Source of the DNA: an uncultured Clostridia bacterium
GTDB taxonomy: Bacteria; Bacillota; Clostridia; Oscillospirales; Ruminococcaceae
Direction of reading: 5' to 3'
Assembly (NCBI GenBank): GCA_947589355.1
Contig: CANPZC010000022.1
Location: forward strand, 1 to 34,136
DNA length: 34,136 bases
Below the pieces are notes generated by a model. It did no database searches and was not told the DNA's origin. It saw only the letters and a program-made list of their open reading frames with translations. This document shows, one piece after another, positions 1-7,994 of this stretch; the stretch's first letter is position 1; each line of letters starts with the position of its first letter. Both the position numbers and the translations under genes were made by a program.

Positions 1-1772
1 TGCAGTCTTCCTATATATCCCATCGACAGGAAAGTCTGAAATGTTGCCGTCATAATAAAATCGCTTTCTTTTCCGTCAATATTTATTGTCAGGGTATCGC
101 CGATCTCTATGCCCATTTTTTCAGCCAATGCTTCTGACAATGCGATCTCATTTTCATACATGGGCGGACTTCCCTCGGTGTAAGTGTAATCCGTCGTATT
201 AGTATCCCTGCATTTTATAAAATCCATATTGTATTTCCTGCCGTTTACTGTGACGGGAAATTTATAATTTGCCTCCATATAAACTGTACCGGGCATATTG
301 TTCTTAGCGAGAATATCGGCAATTTCCTTTTCGGTTTCCCTTTCCGTTTTCGCTCCGGTCATAATTTCCATGGTTCTTTGAGTATCGGGAAAATATACAT
401 CGCTTTCTGTGATAGACATAACGCTGATAAGATTTTTACTGCTTAGCGTATTTGCCGTAACAGACAGTACCATAACAAAAACCGTGCAAATCGCGAAAAT
501 AAATGTTATGACAGTAAATTGCTTCGGCTGGTTTATCACGTCGTTTATAGCAAGAAATGCAGTGCTTTTTAGTCTTGTTTTGCCAAGGTGCAGAATGCTT
601 TTTTTGTGGAAGCGTTCTCCTGTCTGACCGCTGCGAACAGCGTCTATAGGCGAGAGCTTTTTGATCTTTCCTGTGCAGTTCCAGCTGAAAAAGAGTATCA
701 CAAGTACGACAGCGATACAGCATAGAACACCTATAACAGCGGAATTTTTATTTTCTAATACCATATTCTCGCTGACGCTTTTTATCAGCATTTTACCGAA
801 CGGAATATTCAGAAAATATCCGATGATCGCTCCGACAAATGCAATGCAGAAATATTTTGCAAGATACAAAAGGCGTATAGAATTATTTTTCATACCTATC
901 GCTTTCATGACGCCTATCTCGCGAAATTCCTCAGCAATTGTGAAGCCGATCGTGAAACGCAGTACCGCAAACGACACGACGATCAACCCGATACTCACGA
1001 TCAAAATTATCACCGCAACAAGTGTATTCATAAAATAACAAAATTTCACCGTTTCGTTGTCTATGGCAAAATAGACATTTTCCGCATCTGCCGTTTCCGA
1101 TTGCAGTTTGAACAAATCGTCCGTTTCGATGTAGTAAACGCTGCCCGAATAGTACTGTTTCACATAATCATCATTTGCAATTTTTCTGAAATCTTCCTCG
1201 CTGACAAGCATTCTTGGATTGCCCACCATTTCAGAACCAAACAATGCATCTTTCAGTACACCTGCAAATTCAAATTCCATGTTGATCTCGCCTATACTCA
1301 GAGTAAATTTGTCGCCGACCTGCAAGCCCGATCTTTTTGGGAGCGATCCCGTAATGTACATTTTTCCCTGTTCAACATTTTTGACGACATTATTATTCTC
1401 ATCAAAAAAATTGAAATCAGAATCACTCAGCGACTGCACCATTGAAACGTTAGAGTATTCCATTATTTTTTCGCCGCCGCGTTTATAATTATTCTTATAT
1501 GTGAAAATCACATCATCTTTTCGGTATGCTTTCGCATTTTCACTGTTTTTCAGCAGCTTCTCAACAGAATCCTCGCCATTGCGTTTTTGTGACAAAATAT
1601 AGTAGTCCGCCATGCCCGCTTCTTCAAAATAATGGTCAAGTCCGCCCTCTACGGCAACAATATTATTCACGCTGCTTGCCGTAAACATCGCCGACAACAC
1701 CACAAAAATAAGTAATATGATGTTCATCGACTTTTTCCTTTTCAAGTCCCGCAAAATTATTCTCTTGTACAT
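1..1772 (-). CDS. FtsX-family ABC transporter permease, 3' end outside the window
   Basis: An uninterrupted minus-strand frame runs from the ATG at 1772 to the left edge, about 590 residues, without its stop. The N-terminus (MYKRIILRDLKRKKSMN) leads into a membrane helix at about residues 17-36. A long extracytoplasmic, MacB-like region follows, then three hydrophobic helices from about residue 235, with the FtsX-type segment GFTIAEEFREIGVMKAIGM between the first two. A second FtsX repeat begins near residue 390. This is the layout of 700-1100 residue permeases that export lipids or peptides or handle bacteriocins and antibiotics. The start is supported by an upstream AGGGGTG. No ATPase gene lies upstream, so the partner is expected beyond the left edge. 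The substrate cannot be told from sequence. Confidence 0.85.
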   Translation of the reverse strand, partial: MYKRIILRDLKRKKSMNIILLIFVVLSAMFTASSVNNIVAVEGGLDHYFEEAGMADYYILSQKRNGEDSVEKLLKNSENAKAYRKDDVIFTYKNNYKRGGEKIMEYSNVSMVQSLSDSDFNFFDENNNVVKNVEQGKMYITGSLPKRSGLQVGDKFTLSIGEINMEFEFAGVLKDALFGSEMVGNPRMLVSEEDFRKIANDDYVKQYYSGSVYYIETDDLFKLQSETADAENVYFAIDNETVKFCYFMNTLVAVIILIVSIGLIVVSFAVLRFTIGFTIAEEFREIGVMKAIGMKNNSIRLLYLAKYFCIAFVGAIIGYFLNIPFGKMLIKSVSENMVLENKNSAVIGVLCCIAVVLVILFFSWNCTGKIKKLSPIDAVRSGQTGERFHKKSILHLGKTRLKSTAFLAINDVINQPKQFTVITFIFAICTVFVMVLSVTANTLSSKNLISVMSITESDVYFPDTQRTMEIMTGAKTERETEKEIADILAKNNMPGTVYMEANYKFPVTVNGRKYNMDFIKCRDTNTTDYTYTEGSPPMYENEIALSEALAEKMGIEIGDTLTINIDGKESDFIMTATFQTFLSMGYIGRL

Positions 1773-1952
1773 TTCCGACACCCCTTTTCTAACTTTATTT
1801 TACCACAAAATTATTAAGAAGTCCTTAACTTATCACAAATGTGTCGGTGTTCCTCAAATGCGCATAATAATAGCCGCAGACAATTCCGCGGCTTTCTCTT
1901 TGCGATAATGTATAAATATTAACAGGCAGACGCACTAGCCTGCCCGGCGCAA

Positions 1953-1981
1953 CGACAGTGAAGTATTTTTGCAAAATATTG
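1953..1981. repeat. Copy 1 of an intergenic repeat (cgacagtg...aatattg)
   Basis: The 29-bp segment matches 11463-11491 with one gap on each side and three substitutions, and weaker similarity extends about 15 bp to the left. In this copy TATTTT-TGC-AAAATA is a perfect short inverted repeat. It lies in the 223-bp gap between the sirtuin stop and the permease start. The gap also holds GC hairpins at about 1873-1892 and 1923-1942 and no convincing gene. Confidence 0.5.
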
Positions 1982-1995
1982 ACCTCTCTGCCCTT

Positions 1996-2868
1996 TCAGT
2001 GTGATATAAACGCGAGAATATCGCTTATATCGCCGTTTATGCAGATGCTTTGCGCGGCTATCTCATCGGGTGCGAAAGCCTCGCCGAAATTGAGGCAGGC
2101 GTAGACGGCTTTCGGGTTTTGCTGTGTCATTTTCCAGAACGGATATTTTATAATAACGGGCGTATTGTAGCCTACGCCGAGTTCTAAAAACAAAACGTGC
2201 TGACCGTCATACTCCTGCAAAAAGTGAGAATAACGCTTTGCCGCAGCGTGCCAGCCATCGTCCTCAACAAATTTATTATCGCTGCGCAGATTCATTGTCA
2301 TAGGCTTTCCACACTTGGGGCATTTGGGGATAAGCTCGGTCGGTATCTTCATGACTTCTTGAAATTCTATCATGTCTTTGATGATATCTTCGTTATCATA
2401 TGTCGCTTGGTGGCATGGTACGGAGCACTGAAAAAGCCCATAGTCGCCCTGCGTATAAAACAGCCGCGCTTTATCAAACCCTGCTTTCTGAAACTGATGG
2501 TCAACATTTGTTGTTATCACAAAATAGTTCTTGTTTTTCACTATATCAAAAAGCCGTTTGTATGTGCCGTTGTCAACGTCTGTATAGCGATTGATATAGA
2601 TATACCGCGACCAGTAAGCCCACATTTCTTCGGGCGTTTCAAACGGAAAGAAGCCTCCCGAATACATATCATGAAAGCCGTATTTCTTTTCAAAATCGCT
2701 GAAGTATTTTTCAAATCGCTCGCCGCTGTAGGTAAAACCTGCCGCAGTTGAAAGCCCTGCTCCTGCGCCGATAACAACAGCTTCGGCGGTCGCTATCTCA
2801 CTTTTCAGGCGATCAAATTCAGCCGAGCAGCCGCCTGTATATTTCATAGTCTTTCTCTGTGAAAACAT
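1996..2868 (-). CDS. SirTM-type (class M) sirtuin, probable protein ADP-ribosyltransferase
   Basis: The 290-residue protein has the sirtuin NAD loop GAGAGLSTAAG (34-44), TTNVD (119-123) and a Cys4 zinc site (C148, C152, C183, C186). The catalytic His of deacetylating sirtuins is replaced: the usual HG segment reads TQGDYG, with Gln140. Known SirTM enzymes share this change. They lack deacetylase activity and mono-ADP-ribosylate a lipoylated GcvH-like carrier. The start at 2868 is chosen for its GAGGTGAT ribosome binding site; it overlaps the macrodomain gene by 50 bp, so the two are probably translationally coupled. No lipoyl carrier or LplA ligase gene is nearby, unlike in staphylococcal and streptococcal operons, so the target here is unknown. 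Family assignment is firm, the activity is by analogy. Confidence 0.88.
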   Translation of the reverse strand: MFSQRKTMKYTGGCSAEFDRLKSEIATAEAVVIGAGAGLSTAAGFTYSGERFEKYFSDFEKKYGFHDMYSGGFFPFETPEEMWAYWSRYIYINRYTDVDNGTYKRLFDIVKNKNYFVITTNVDHQFQKAGFDKARLFYTQGDYGLFQCSVPCHQATYDNEDIIKDMIEFQEVMKIPTELIPKCPKCGKPMTMNLRSDNKFVEDDGWHAAAKRYSHFLQEYDGQHVLFLELGVGYNTPVIIKYPFWKMTQQNPKAVYACLNFGEAFAPDEIAAQSICINGDISDILAFISH

Positions 2869-3583
2869 TGAAGATCACCTCTATATCATGATTTTTCAAA
2901 AAATTCCTTACAGTCTGCACGGCGATCTCCGCCGCCCTTTCCTGCGGAAAACCGAACACGCCCGTTGAAATACAGCAAAACGCGATGCTCGAAATTTTAT
3001 TCTGAGCGGCAATTTCAAGGCAGCTTTTGTAGCAGCTTTCAAGCAAATTACAATGCACCTTGGTGAGGCTTCCCCACACAATAGGGCCGACCGTGTGAAT
3101 TACATAGTCGCACGGCAGGTTATATGCAGGGGTAATTTTTGCTGTACCCGTTGGTTCTTCGTGACCCTGCGCCTGCATGATCTCGTTGCATTTACAGCGC
3201 AGACGAACGCCTGCAAATGTGTGGATACAGTTGTCAATGCAGCTGTGGCAAGGCTGCCAGCAACCTGTCATTCCAGAATTTGCGGCGTTGACTATCGCAC
3301 CGCATTTCAGCGTGGTAATATCGCCTTTCCAAAGGTAAATTTTATCCTCAACTGGTGTAAGATCCGCAATATCGGTTATGCCTTTGTTTTTGATATATTC
3401 CGTAAGAAATTCGTCCTCTGCACGCAAAAATTCTTCGCTTGCTTTTACGGCGGGACGAATATTTACAAGACTTCTGTAAAGCAGAAATTTCGCTTTTTCA
3501 TCTTCGGGGATTTCAATTTTTTCATTTCTTTCTGAAAGAAGATAATTTATTAAAAAATCAAGGTTGTTCAATTTATCACTCAT
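2819..3583 (-). CDS. Zinc-type macrodomain protein, probable ADP-ribosyl hydrolase
   Basis: The 254-residue protein has a helical N-terminal extension (1-80) and a macrodomain (about 82-254). Visible motifs are GDIT (87-90), the ADP-ribose binding IVNAAN (97-102), and STGVFGFP (206-213). The segment GCWQPCHSCIDNCIH (107-121) is the Cys/His-rich signature of zinc-dependent macrodomains encoded with SirTM. Members of this group remove ADP-ribose placed by the partner sirtuin. The ATG at 3583 has an AAAGGAGAT ribosome binding site; a longer in-frame start at 3652 lacks one and would begin at about the promoter's start site. This gene and the sirtuin form a two-gene writer/eraser operon. Confidence 0.9.
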   Translation of the reverse strand: MSDKLNNLDFLINYLLSERNEKIEIPEDEKAKFLLYRSLVNIRPAVKASEEFLRAEDEFLTEYIKNKGITDIADLTPVEDKIYLWKGDITTLKCGAIVNAANSGMTGCWQPCHSCIDNCIHTFAGVRLRCKCNEIMQAQGHEEPTGTAKITPAYNLPCDYVIHTVGPIVWGSLTKVHCNLLESCYKSCLEIAAQNKISSIAFCCISTGVFGFPQERAAEIAVQTVRNFLKNHDIEVIFNVFTEKDYEIYRRLLG

Positions 3584-3625
3584 GGTTTGTATCTCCTTTA
3601 AAGATTTTGTTTCCTTATCAGAATC

Positions 3626-3654
3626 AGTATAACACACATTTTTGTTTTGCACAA
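3626..3654 (-). promoter_or_regulatory. Promoter of the macrodomain-sirtuin operon
   Basis: On the minus strand TTGTGC and TATACT are spaced by 17 bp, about 40 bp upstream of the macrodomain start codon. Confidence 0.55.
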
Positions 3655-3666
3655 GTACGCACTTTT

Positions 3667-3683
3667 TTGTAACCCGGTAACAA
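3667..3683. promoter_or_regulatory. Candidate HxlR operator (imperfect dyad)
   Basis: TTGTAACC-C-GGTAACAA is a dyad with one mismatched pair. It lies between the -35 boxes of the divergent macrodomain and hxlR promoters, where an autoregulating repressor would control both. Binding by this HxlR protein is an inference. Confidence 0.4.
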
Positions 3684-3715
3684 AAAGGTGACTATTGAAA
3701 TTTCAAGGAAAGCGC

Positions 3716-3744
3716 TTGAAAAATATACTGTAATATGCTATTAT
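3716..3744 (+). promoter_or_regulatory. Promoter of the hxlR-type gene
   Basis: TTGAAA and TATTAT are separated by exactly 17 bp and end about 40 bp upstream of the GTG start at 3784. Confidence 0.6.
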
Positions 3745-3783
3745 ATATGTAACATCATTTTTGAAACTGTTGGAGGGATAAAT

Positions 3784-4110
3784 GTGATAAAAAAAGAAGA
3801 ATTGCCCGACTGCCCTGTTGCAACTACGGTACGGCTCATCGGCAACAAATGGAAGCTGCTGATACTGCGAAATCTCATGTCGCGCCCGTGGCGGTTCAAC
3901 GAACTTCGCAAAGACCTTGACGGCATCAGTCAGAAAGTGCTGACAGAAAGTCTGCGGTCAATGGAGAGCGATGGTATTATCGTCCGCACGGTTTACGCAG
4001 AGGTGCCGCCGAGGGTGGAATACTCGCTGAGCTCACTTGGTGAAACTCTCCGCCCGATACTTGACGCTATGCAGGTCTGGGGGCAAGAATACAAGGAAAG
4101 CGCGGTTTGA
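3784..4110 (+). CDS. HxlR-family winged-helix transcriptional regulator
   Basis: The 108-residue protein is a full-length HxlR domain: CPVATTVRLIGNKWKLLIL at the N-terminus, the recognition region RFNELRKDLDGISQKVLTESL, and the wing and C-terminal part ending in WGQEYKESAV. The conserved Cys near residue 9 is the position used by thiol- or aldehyde-sensing family members. GTG at 3784 is preferred because GGAGGG lies 6 bp upstream; the ATG two bases earlier runs straight into TGA. The gene diverges from the macrodomain-sirtuin operon and probably controls it, which would fit a redox-responsive ADP-ribosylation pair. Confidence 0.88.
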   Translation: MIKKEELPDCPVATTVRLIGNKWKLLILRNLMSRPWRFNELRKDLDGISQKVLTESLRSMESDGIIVRTVYAEVPPRVEYSLSSLGETLRPILDAMQVWGQEYKESAV

Positions 4111-4128
4111 TAACATTAAAAGAAGTGA

Positions 4129-4335
4129 GGACGGCAGAAGCAGGCTCGTTACAAGAAAATATTCTCAAACGCTCAGTATGCCAAAGCGAATTACAAAACG
4201 CTGAAGCTGTATGTTTCCGCCGAGGAACATGAAGTGATCAAAGCTTATGCAGATTCACTCGGTATGAGCATGAATAAGCTGCTGCTCACGGCGTTGGAGA
4301 AATACAAGGAAAAACACAATGGAGAAAAACAATGA
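4129..4335 (+). pseudogene. Ribbon-helix-helix-like small protein without a visible start
   Basis: The open frame reads QARYKKIFSNAQYAKANYKT, then LKLYVSAEEHEVIKAYADSL, then GMSMNKLLLTALEKYKEKH. This has the beta-strand and two-helix pattern of Arc/MetJ-type DNA-binding proteins common on mobile elements. An in-frame TGA at 4126 precedes it, and no ATG, GTG or TTG occurs before the fold begins; the first ATG (GMSM) would remove half the domain. Its stop overlaps the next gene's start (ATGA at 4332), as in a toxin/antitoxin-like or coupled pair. It is most likely a 5'-truncated gene, less likely one with a non-standard start. Confidence 0.5.
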
Positions 4336-4898
4336 AACTTACAAATAATAGATGTGCTGTTGAGGTCACATTAGATGATAGCTTTGATCTCAAAAGCCCC
4401 GACCATAGTGAATATGATCTCGTCTTGAATGTTGACGGATATACTGCTCAGGATTTTTATAGGGTGCTGTCCTTATCCGTGAATCTGTTTCATGACAAAT
4501 ATACGATTGCCTTAGTAGGCTCAGGTCAATCATATCCTGATGACTGTGCTGTGCTTGATGATGAGGTTCTGACTGTAATTCAAGATAATCGAGTTGTTAG
4601 ACTTGATCTTCAAAATAGAACGGTAGTAGCAACCTATGATACTGATTTGTACGGTTGTGCCTTTGGTTTGTATAGCACACCTGATGGATACTTTATTCAT
4701 GGTGAGCTTGAAGTAGCAAGATATGATAAAAATTTCAATAAGAAGTGGGGCTTTTCAGGCAGAGATATTTTCGTATCTCCAAACAATAAACAGGCTTTCC
4801 GACTGCTTGAAGATCGTGTATGCCTCTATGACTTTGAGGATAATTATTATGAAGTCGATTATAATGGAAACCAGCTCTTAGACCTTCCGCATAAATAA
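4332..4898 (+). CDS. Hypothetical protein, 188 residues, family not recognised
   Basis: The protein is acidic and soluble, with no signal peptide or membrane segment. Repeated short stretches such as DDCAVLDDEVLTVIQDNRVV, VVATYDTDLYG and VCLYDFEDNYYEVDYNGNQL suggest a blade-like beta-repeat fold, but I do not recognise a named family. It starts within the stop of the ribbon-helix-helix remnant (4-bp overlap). Its A/T-rich codon use differs from the pst genes that follow. It sits inside the segment bracketed by duplicated HxlR gene ends, so it may be cassette cargo. Confidence 0.6.
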   Translation: MKLTNNRCAVEVTLDDSFDLKSPDHSEYDLVLNVDGYTAQDFYRVLSLSVNLFHDKYTIALVGSGQSYPDDCAVLDDEVLTVIQDNRVVRLDLQNRTVVATYDTDLYGCAFGLYSTPDGYFIHGELEVARYDKNFNKKWGFSGRDIFVSPNNKQAFRLLEDRVCLYDFEDNYYEVDYNGNQLLDLPHK

Positions 4899-4996
4899 TC
4901 ACTACAAATCCCCATTCTTTTTACTATTTCGGTCTTGCTGCTGCTCGTTGCGTTACTGACGGAGAAACTCCTGAATGGTACGCTGTGCGCCGACCG

Positions 4997-5044
4997 AACG
5001 CTATGCAGGTCCGGGGGCAGGAATACAAGGAAAGCGCAAATTGA
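4997..5044 (+). pseudogene. Duplicated 3' end of an HxlR gene
   Basis: The segment encodes NAMQVRGQEYKESAN plus a stop, matching the end of the HxlR protein (DAMQVWGQEYKESAV). At DNA level 4998-5054 matches 4064-4120 at about 89% identity, continuing past the stop codon. Upstream the frame is closed by TGA and only faint similarity remains, so this is a fragment rather than a gene. Confidence 0.7.
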
Positions 5045-5056
5045 TAAAATTAAAGT

Positions 5057-5092
5057 ACGGCAAGCAGAGCTTTGTTCTGTTTGCCGTTTTTT
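5057..5092 (+). terminator. Rho-independent terminator
   Basis: ACGGCAA and TTGCCGT form the stem base, extended inwards by CAGA/TCTG pairs, and six T follow. It would end transcription of the hxlR/cassette unit. The 500-bp stretch 4899-5402 otherwise holds only the HxlR remnant, a palindrome and the pst control region. Confidence 0.7.
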
Positions 5093-5223
5093 AATGCTTT
5101 ATTTTAAAGGCTTACAATGAGTGTTTTACTGCTGCTAACATGACAGCTAAGTATATCAGCGGTATCGCCTTATTACCTCTTTAGTAAGTGTTGCAATTTC
5201 TATCAGTATGACAACAACGCCTA

Positions 5224-5243
5224 GTCACCGTAGATACGGTTAC
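5224..5243. promoter_or_regulatory. 20-bp near-perfect palindrome upstream of pstS
   Basis: GTCACCGTA-GA-TACGGTTAC pairs in 8 of 9 arm positions (18 of 20 bases). It lies about 75 bp upstream of the first TTTACA repeat. It could be an operator or a small hairpin; nothing links it to a known factor. Confidence 0.3.
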
Positions 5244-5300
5244 TATTGTGAATAGATAGCGCAAAAATTGGTGTGAGCGGCGTTTTTTGTAAGACAAAAA

Positions 5301-5356
5301 TTTACATACAATTTACACAGCAATGGTTTCAGGCTTTACACAGAGAATGATATACT
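5301..5356 (+). promoter_or_regulatory. pst promoter with direct TTTACA repeats (Pho box)
   Basis: TTTACA occurs at 5301, 5312 and 5335, with the degenerate ATGGTT at 5323, giving a near 11-bp period on one face of the helix. Gram-positive PhoP binds TTAACA-like direct repeats with this spacing. A TATACT -10 box lies at 5351-5356 and there is no good -35, as expected for an activator-dependent promoter. The PhoP homologue is encoded at the end of the same operon. Confidence 0.65.
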
Positions 5357-5402
5357 TTAGCTGTCAGATGAAAAGACAAATTTCAAAAAAGGAAGTAATG
5401 TT

Positions 5403-6224
5403 ATGAAAGTTATCAGAAAGATCGCCTTAGCCGCTATGGCAGGAACAATGCTTTTCAGCATGGCAGGCTGTGGCAGCAAGAGTGAGCAAAAGGAAAACAA
5501 GACTGTTTCAACGGACGGTTCAACGTCAATGGAATCCGTAATTGGATTTCTGAGCGAAGCCTATCAGGAGAAAACAGGCGTAAAGATCACTTATAACCCG
5601 ACAGGTTCGGGGGCAGGTATTCAGGCGGTGCAGGAAAACCGCTGTGACATTGGGCTTTCGAGCCGCGATCTGAAAGATGAAGAAAAAGAAACGCTGAACG
5701 GCACCGTTATTGCATACGACGGAATAGCGGTAATTGTAAATCCGGAAAATCCTGTTGCGGATCTGTCTGTAGAACAGATCTCCAAGATCTATACGGGTGA
5801 GATAGACAATTGGCAGGAAGTAGGCGGCAGTGATGCTCCGATAGTCTGCATCGGGCGTGAGGCGGCATCAGGCACAAGAGATGGTTTTGAATCCGTAACA
5901 GGCACGGCTGAAAAATGCAAATACGCGCAGGAACTGACTTCAACAGGCGATGTCATTCAGACTGTGGCATCAAACCCGAATGCGATAGGTTACGCATCAC
6001 TTGCGGCTGTGGGAGATTCGGTAAAGATTTTGAAAGTGAACGGTGTAACGCCGTCGGAAGAAACAATTTTAAGCGGTGATTACCTGCTGCAAAGAGGTTT
6101 TCTGCTTGTGACGCCTAAAGACAAAAAGCTATCAGAAACGGCGCAGAAATTCTATGATTTTTGCATGAGCAGCGAGGCTGACGAATTTATCAGAAAGGCA
6201 GGTGCAGTTCCTGTTGCAAAGTAA
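5403..6224 (+). CDS. pstS: Phosphate-binding lipoprotein PstS
   Basis: The 273-residue protein has a lipoprotein signal (residues 1-22, lipobox SMAGC, lipidated Cys23). It carries the phosphate-binding loops of PstS: DGSTSM (38-43), GSGAGIQA, SSRDL, and EAASGTRDGFE. It captures phosphate at the outer face of the membrane and delivers it to PstCA. The ATG follows GGAAG with good spacing, and the gene opens the pst operon behind the Pho box. Confidence 0.95.
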   Translation: MKVIRKIALAAMAGTMLFSMAGCGSKSEQKENKTVSTDGSTSMESVIGFLSEAYQEKTGVKITYNPTGSGAGIQAVQENRCDIGLSSRDLKDEEKETLNGTVIAYDGIAVIVNPENPVADLSVEQISKIYTGEIDNWQEVGGSDAPIVCIGREAASGTRDGFESVTGTAEKCKYAQELTSTGDVIQTVASNPNAIGYASLAAVGDSVKILKVNGVTPSEETILSGDYLLQRGFLLVTPKDKKLSETAQKFYDFCMSSEADEFIRKAGAVPVAK

Positions 6225-7131
6225 AACTATACCTGCGGTGAAGATACAGCAAAAGCCGCCGAGGACAAATCCCCTAGCCGAAATATTTGAAAAAATAGCA
6301 CACATCATTTTCGGTATCTGCGGCTTTATAGCTGTGGTATCTGTAGCGATGATAACAGTGTTTTTATTGGTGTCGGGTGTTCCTGCAATAAAGGAGATCG
6401 GTCTTGCAGAGTTTCTTTTCGGAACAAAATGGCTGCCGACTGCCGATTCGCCCAAATATGGCATAATGCCGTTTATTCTGACTTCCCTTTACGGTACTTT
6501 CGGGGCAATTCTGATCGGCGTGCCGATAGGCATTTTATGCGCGGTATTTCTCACTAAAATTGCAGGAAAACGCATTGGCGGCATAGTGAGCGCTGCGGTA
6601 AGCCTTATGGCAGGAATACCGTCGGTCGTTTACGGACTTGTGGGAATGATAGTAATAGTTCCGACAGTGCGTGAGATCTTCGGGCTTCCCGACGGGGCAA
6701 ACCTGTTTTCGGCGATTCTGGTGCTTGCTGTTATGATACTGCCCTCTGTAATATCGGTTTCAGAAACGGCATTGAGAGCAGTACCTAAAGAATACGAGGA
6801 AGCCTCTCTTGCGCTGGGCGCGACAAAGACAGAGACCATATTCAAAGTTACTATCCCTGCGGCAAAGAGCGGGATTTTAGCTGCTGTGGTACTCGGTGTA
6901 GGCAGGGCTATAGGTGAGGCAATGGCGGTCATGATGGTTTCGGGAAACGTTGCAAATATGCCGAAAATATTTGGCAGCGTGAGGTTTCTTACAACAGCGG
7001 TTGCAAGCGAAATGTCCTATTCATCGGGGCTGCAAAGACAGGCATTGTTTTCAATAGCGCTTGTGCTGTTCATATTCATCATGGCGATAAATTTAGTGCT
7101 GAATTTTGTGGTAAAGAGGGATAAGAAATGA
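6202..7131 (+). CDS. pstC: Phosphate ABC transporter permease PstC
   Basis: This integral membrane protein has about six helices. Its binding-protein-dependent permease motif contains EEASLALGATKTETIFKVTI, the site that docks the PstB ATPase. The GTG at 6202 (309 residues, overlapping pstS by 23 bp, preceded by AGAAAGG) is used. A GTG at 6238 or a TTG at 6214 are possible alternatives, since the first 20 residues are not conserved in the family. It forms the channel with PstA. Confidence 0.93.
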   Translation: MQFLLQSKTIPAVKIQQKPPRTNPLAEIFEKIAHIIFGICGFIAVVSVAMITVFLLVSGVPAIKEIGLAEFLFGTKWLPTADSPKYGIMPFILTSLYGTFGAILIGVPIGILCAVFLTKIAGKRIGGIVSAAVSLMAGIPSVVYGLVGMIVIVPTVREIFGLPDGANLFSAILVLAVMILPSVISVSETALRAVPKEYEEASLALGATKTETIFKVTIPAAKSGILAAVVLGVGRAIGEAMAVMMVSGNVANMPKIFGSVRFLTTAVASEMSYSSGLQRQALFSIALVLFIFIMAINLVLNFVVKRDKK

Positions 7132-7994
7132 ATGAAACTGTTTCACGCACCAGAAAAATCAGAGATCTCATTCTGAAAGGTCTTGTATGGCTTTCGGCGG
7201 CGCTGATATGCCTGCTGCTTGCAGGAATGCTCTGTTTCATTCTGGTAAAAGGGCTTGGGCATATTTCGTGGAAATTTCTGAGCAGCAAGACAAGCCTGCT
7301 AAGCGGCACGGTGGGAATACTGCCAAACCTGCTTAGCACGCTTTATATCATAATTATGACGCTTATAGTTGTTCTGCCGCTGGGTGTAGGCTCTGCTGTT
7401 TATCTGAATGAGTACGCCAAAAACAAAAAAGCAGTTCGCCTTATTGAGCTTGCAACAGAAACGCTTGCAGGTATACCGTCGATCATCTACGGGCTTGTGG
7501 GAATGCTGATATTTGTGCAGTTTTGCTCGTTTGGAACAAGCCTGAAAGCAGGAGCGTTCACGCTTGTGATAATGACCTTGCCGACTATGATCAGGACGAC
7601 ACAGGAGAGCCTTAAAACCGTTCCCGACAGCTACCGAGAGGGTTCGCTGGGGCTTGGTGCGGGAAAATGGTATATGATACGGACTGCCGTTCTTCCCTCG
7701 GCAATTGACGGCATTGTGACGGGCTGTATTTTATCAGTCGGCAGAATTGTCGGTGAAAGCGCGGCGCTGCTCTTCACGGCAGGCATGGCAAATGAAATTT
7801 TAAGTCCTGCACAGGCTGTTTCAAACGGCGGCGCAGGCTCTACACTTACAGTTTCAATGTATATGTACGCAAAAGAGCGCGGCGACTTTGACACGGCTTT
7901 TGCTATCGCTGCAATACTGCTCATTCTTACGCTTTTGCTGAATATTGCTGCAAAAGTCACCGCAAAATTATTTCAAAGAGGAGATAAAAAATGA
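7128..7994 (+). CDS. pstA: Phosphate ABC transporter permease PstA
   Basis: The 288-residue membrane protein has about six helices and the EAA-type loop [20 protein letters not shown]. It starts inside the pstC stop codon (ATGA overlap), so translation is coupled. It is the second channel subunit of the PstSCAB importer. Confidence 0.94.
   Translation: MNETVSRTRKIRDLILKGLVWLSAALICLLLAGMLCFILVKGLGHISWKFLSSKTSLLSGTVGILPNLLSTLYIIIMTLIVVLPLGVGSAVYLNEYAKNKKAVRLIELATETLAGIPSIIYGLVGMLIFVQFCSFGTSLKAGAFTLVIMTLPTMIRTTQESLKTVPDSYREGSLGLGAGKWYMIRTAVLPSAIDGIVTGCILSVGRIVGESAALLFTAGMANEILSPAQAVSNGGAGSTLTVSMYMYAKERGDFDTAFAIAAILLILTLLLNIAAKVTAKLFQRGDKK

Noticed and set aside
4935-5120. Plus-strand frame of 61 codons after the hypothetical gene
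   Set aside because: It reads through the HxlR remnant in another frame and through the terminator hairpin; no ribosome binding site.
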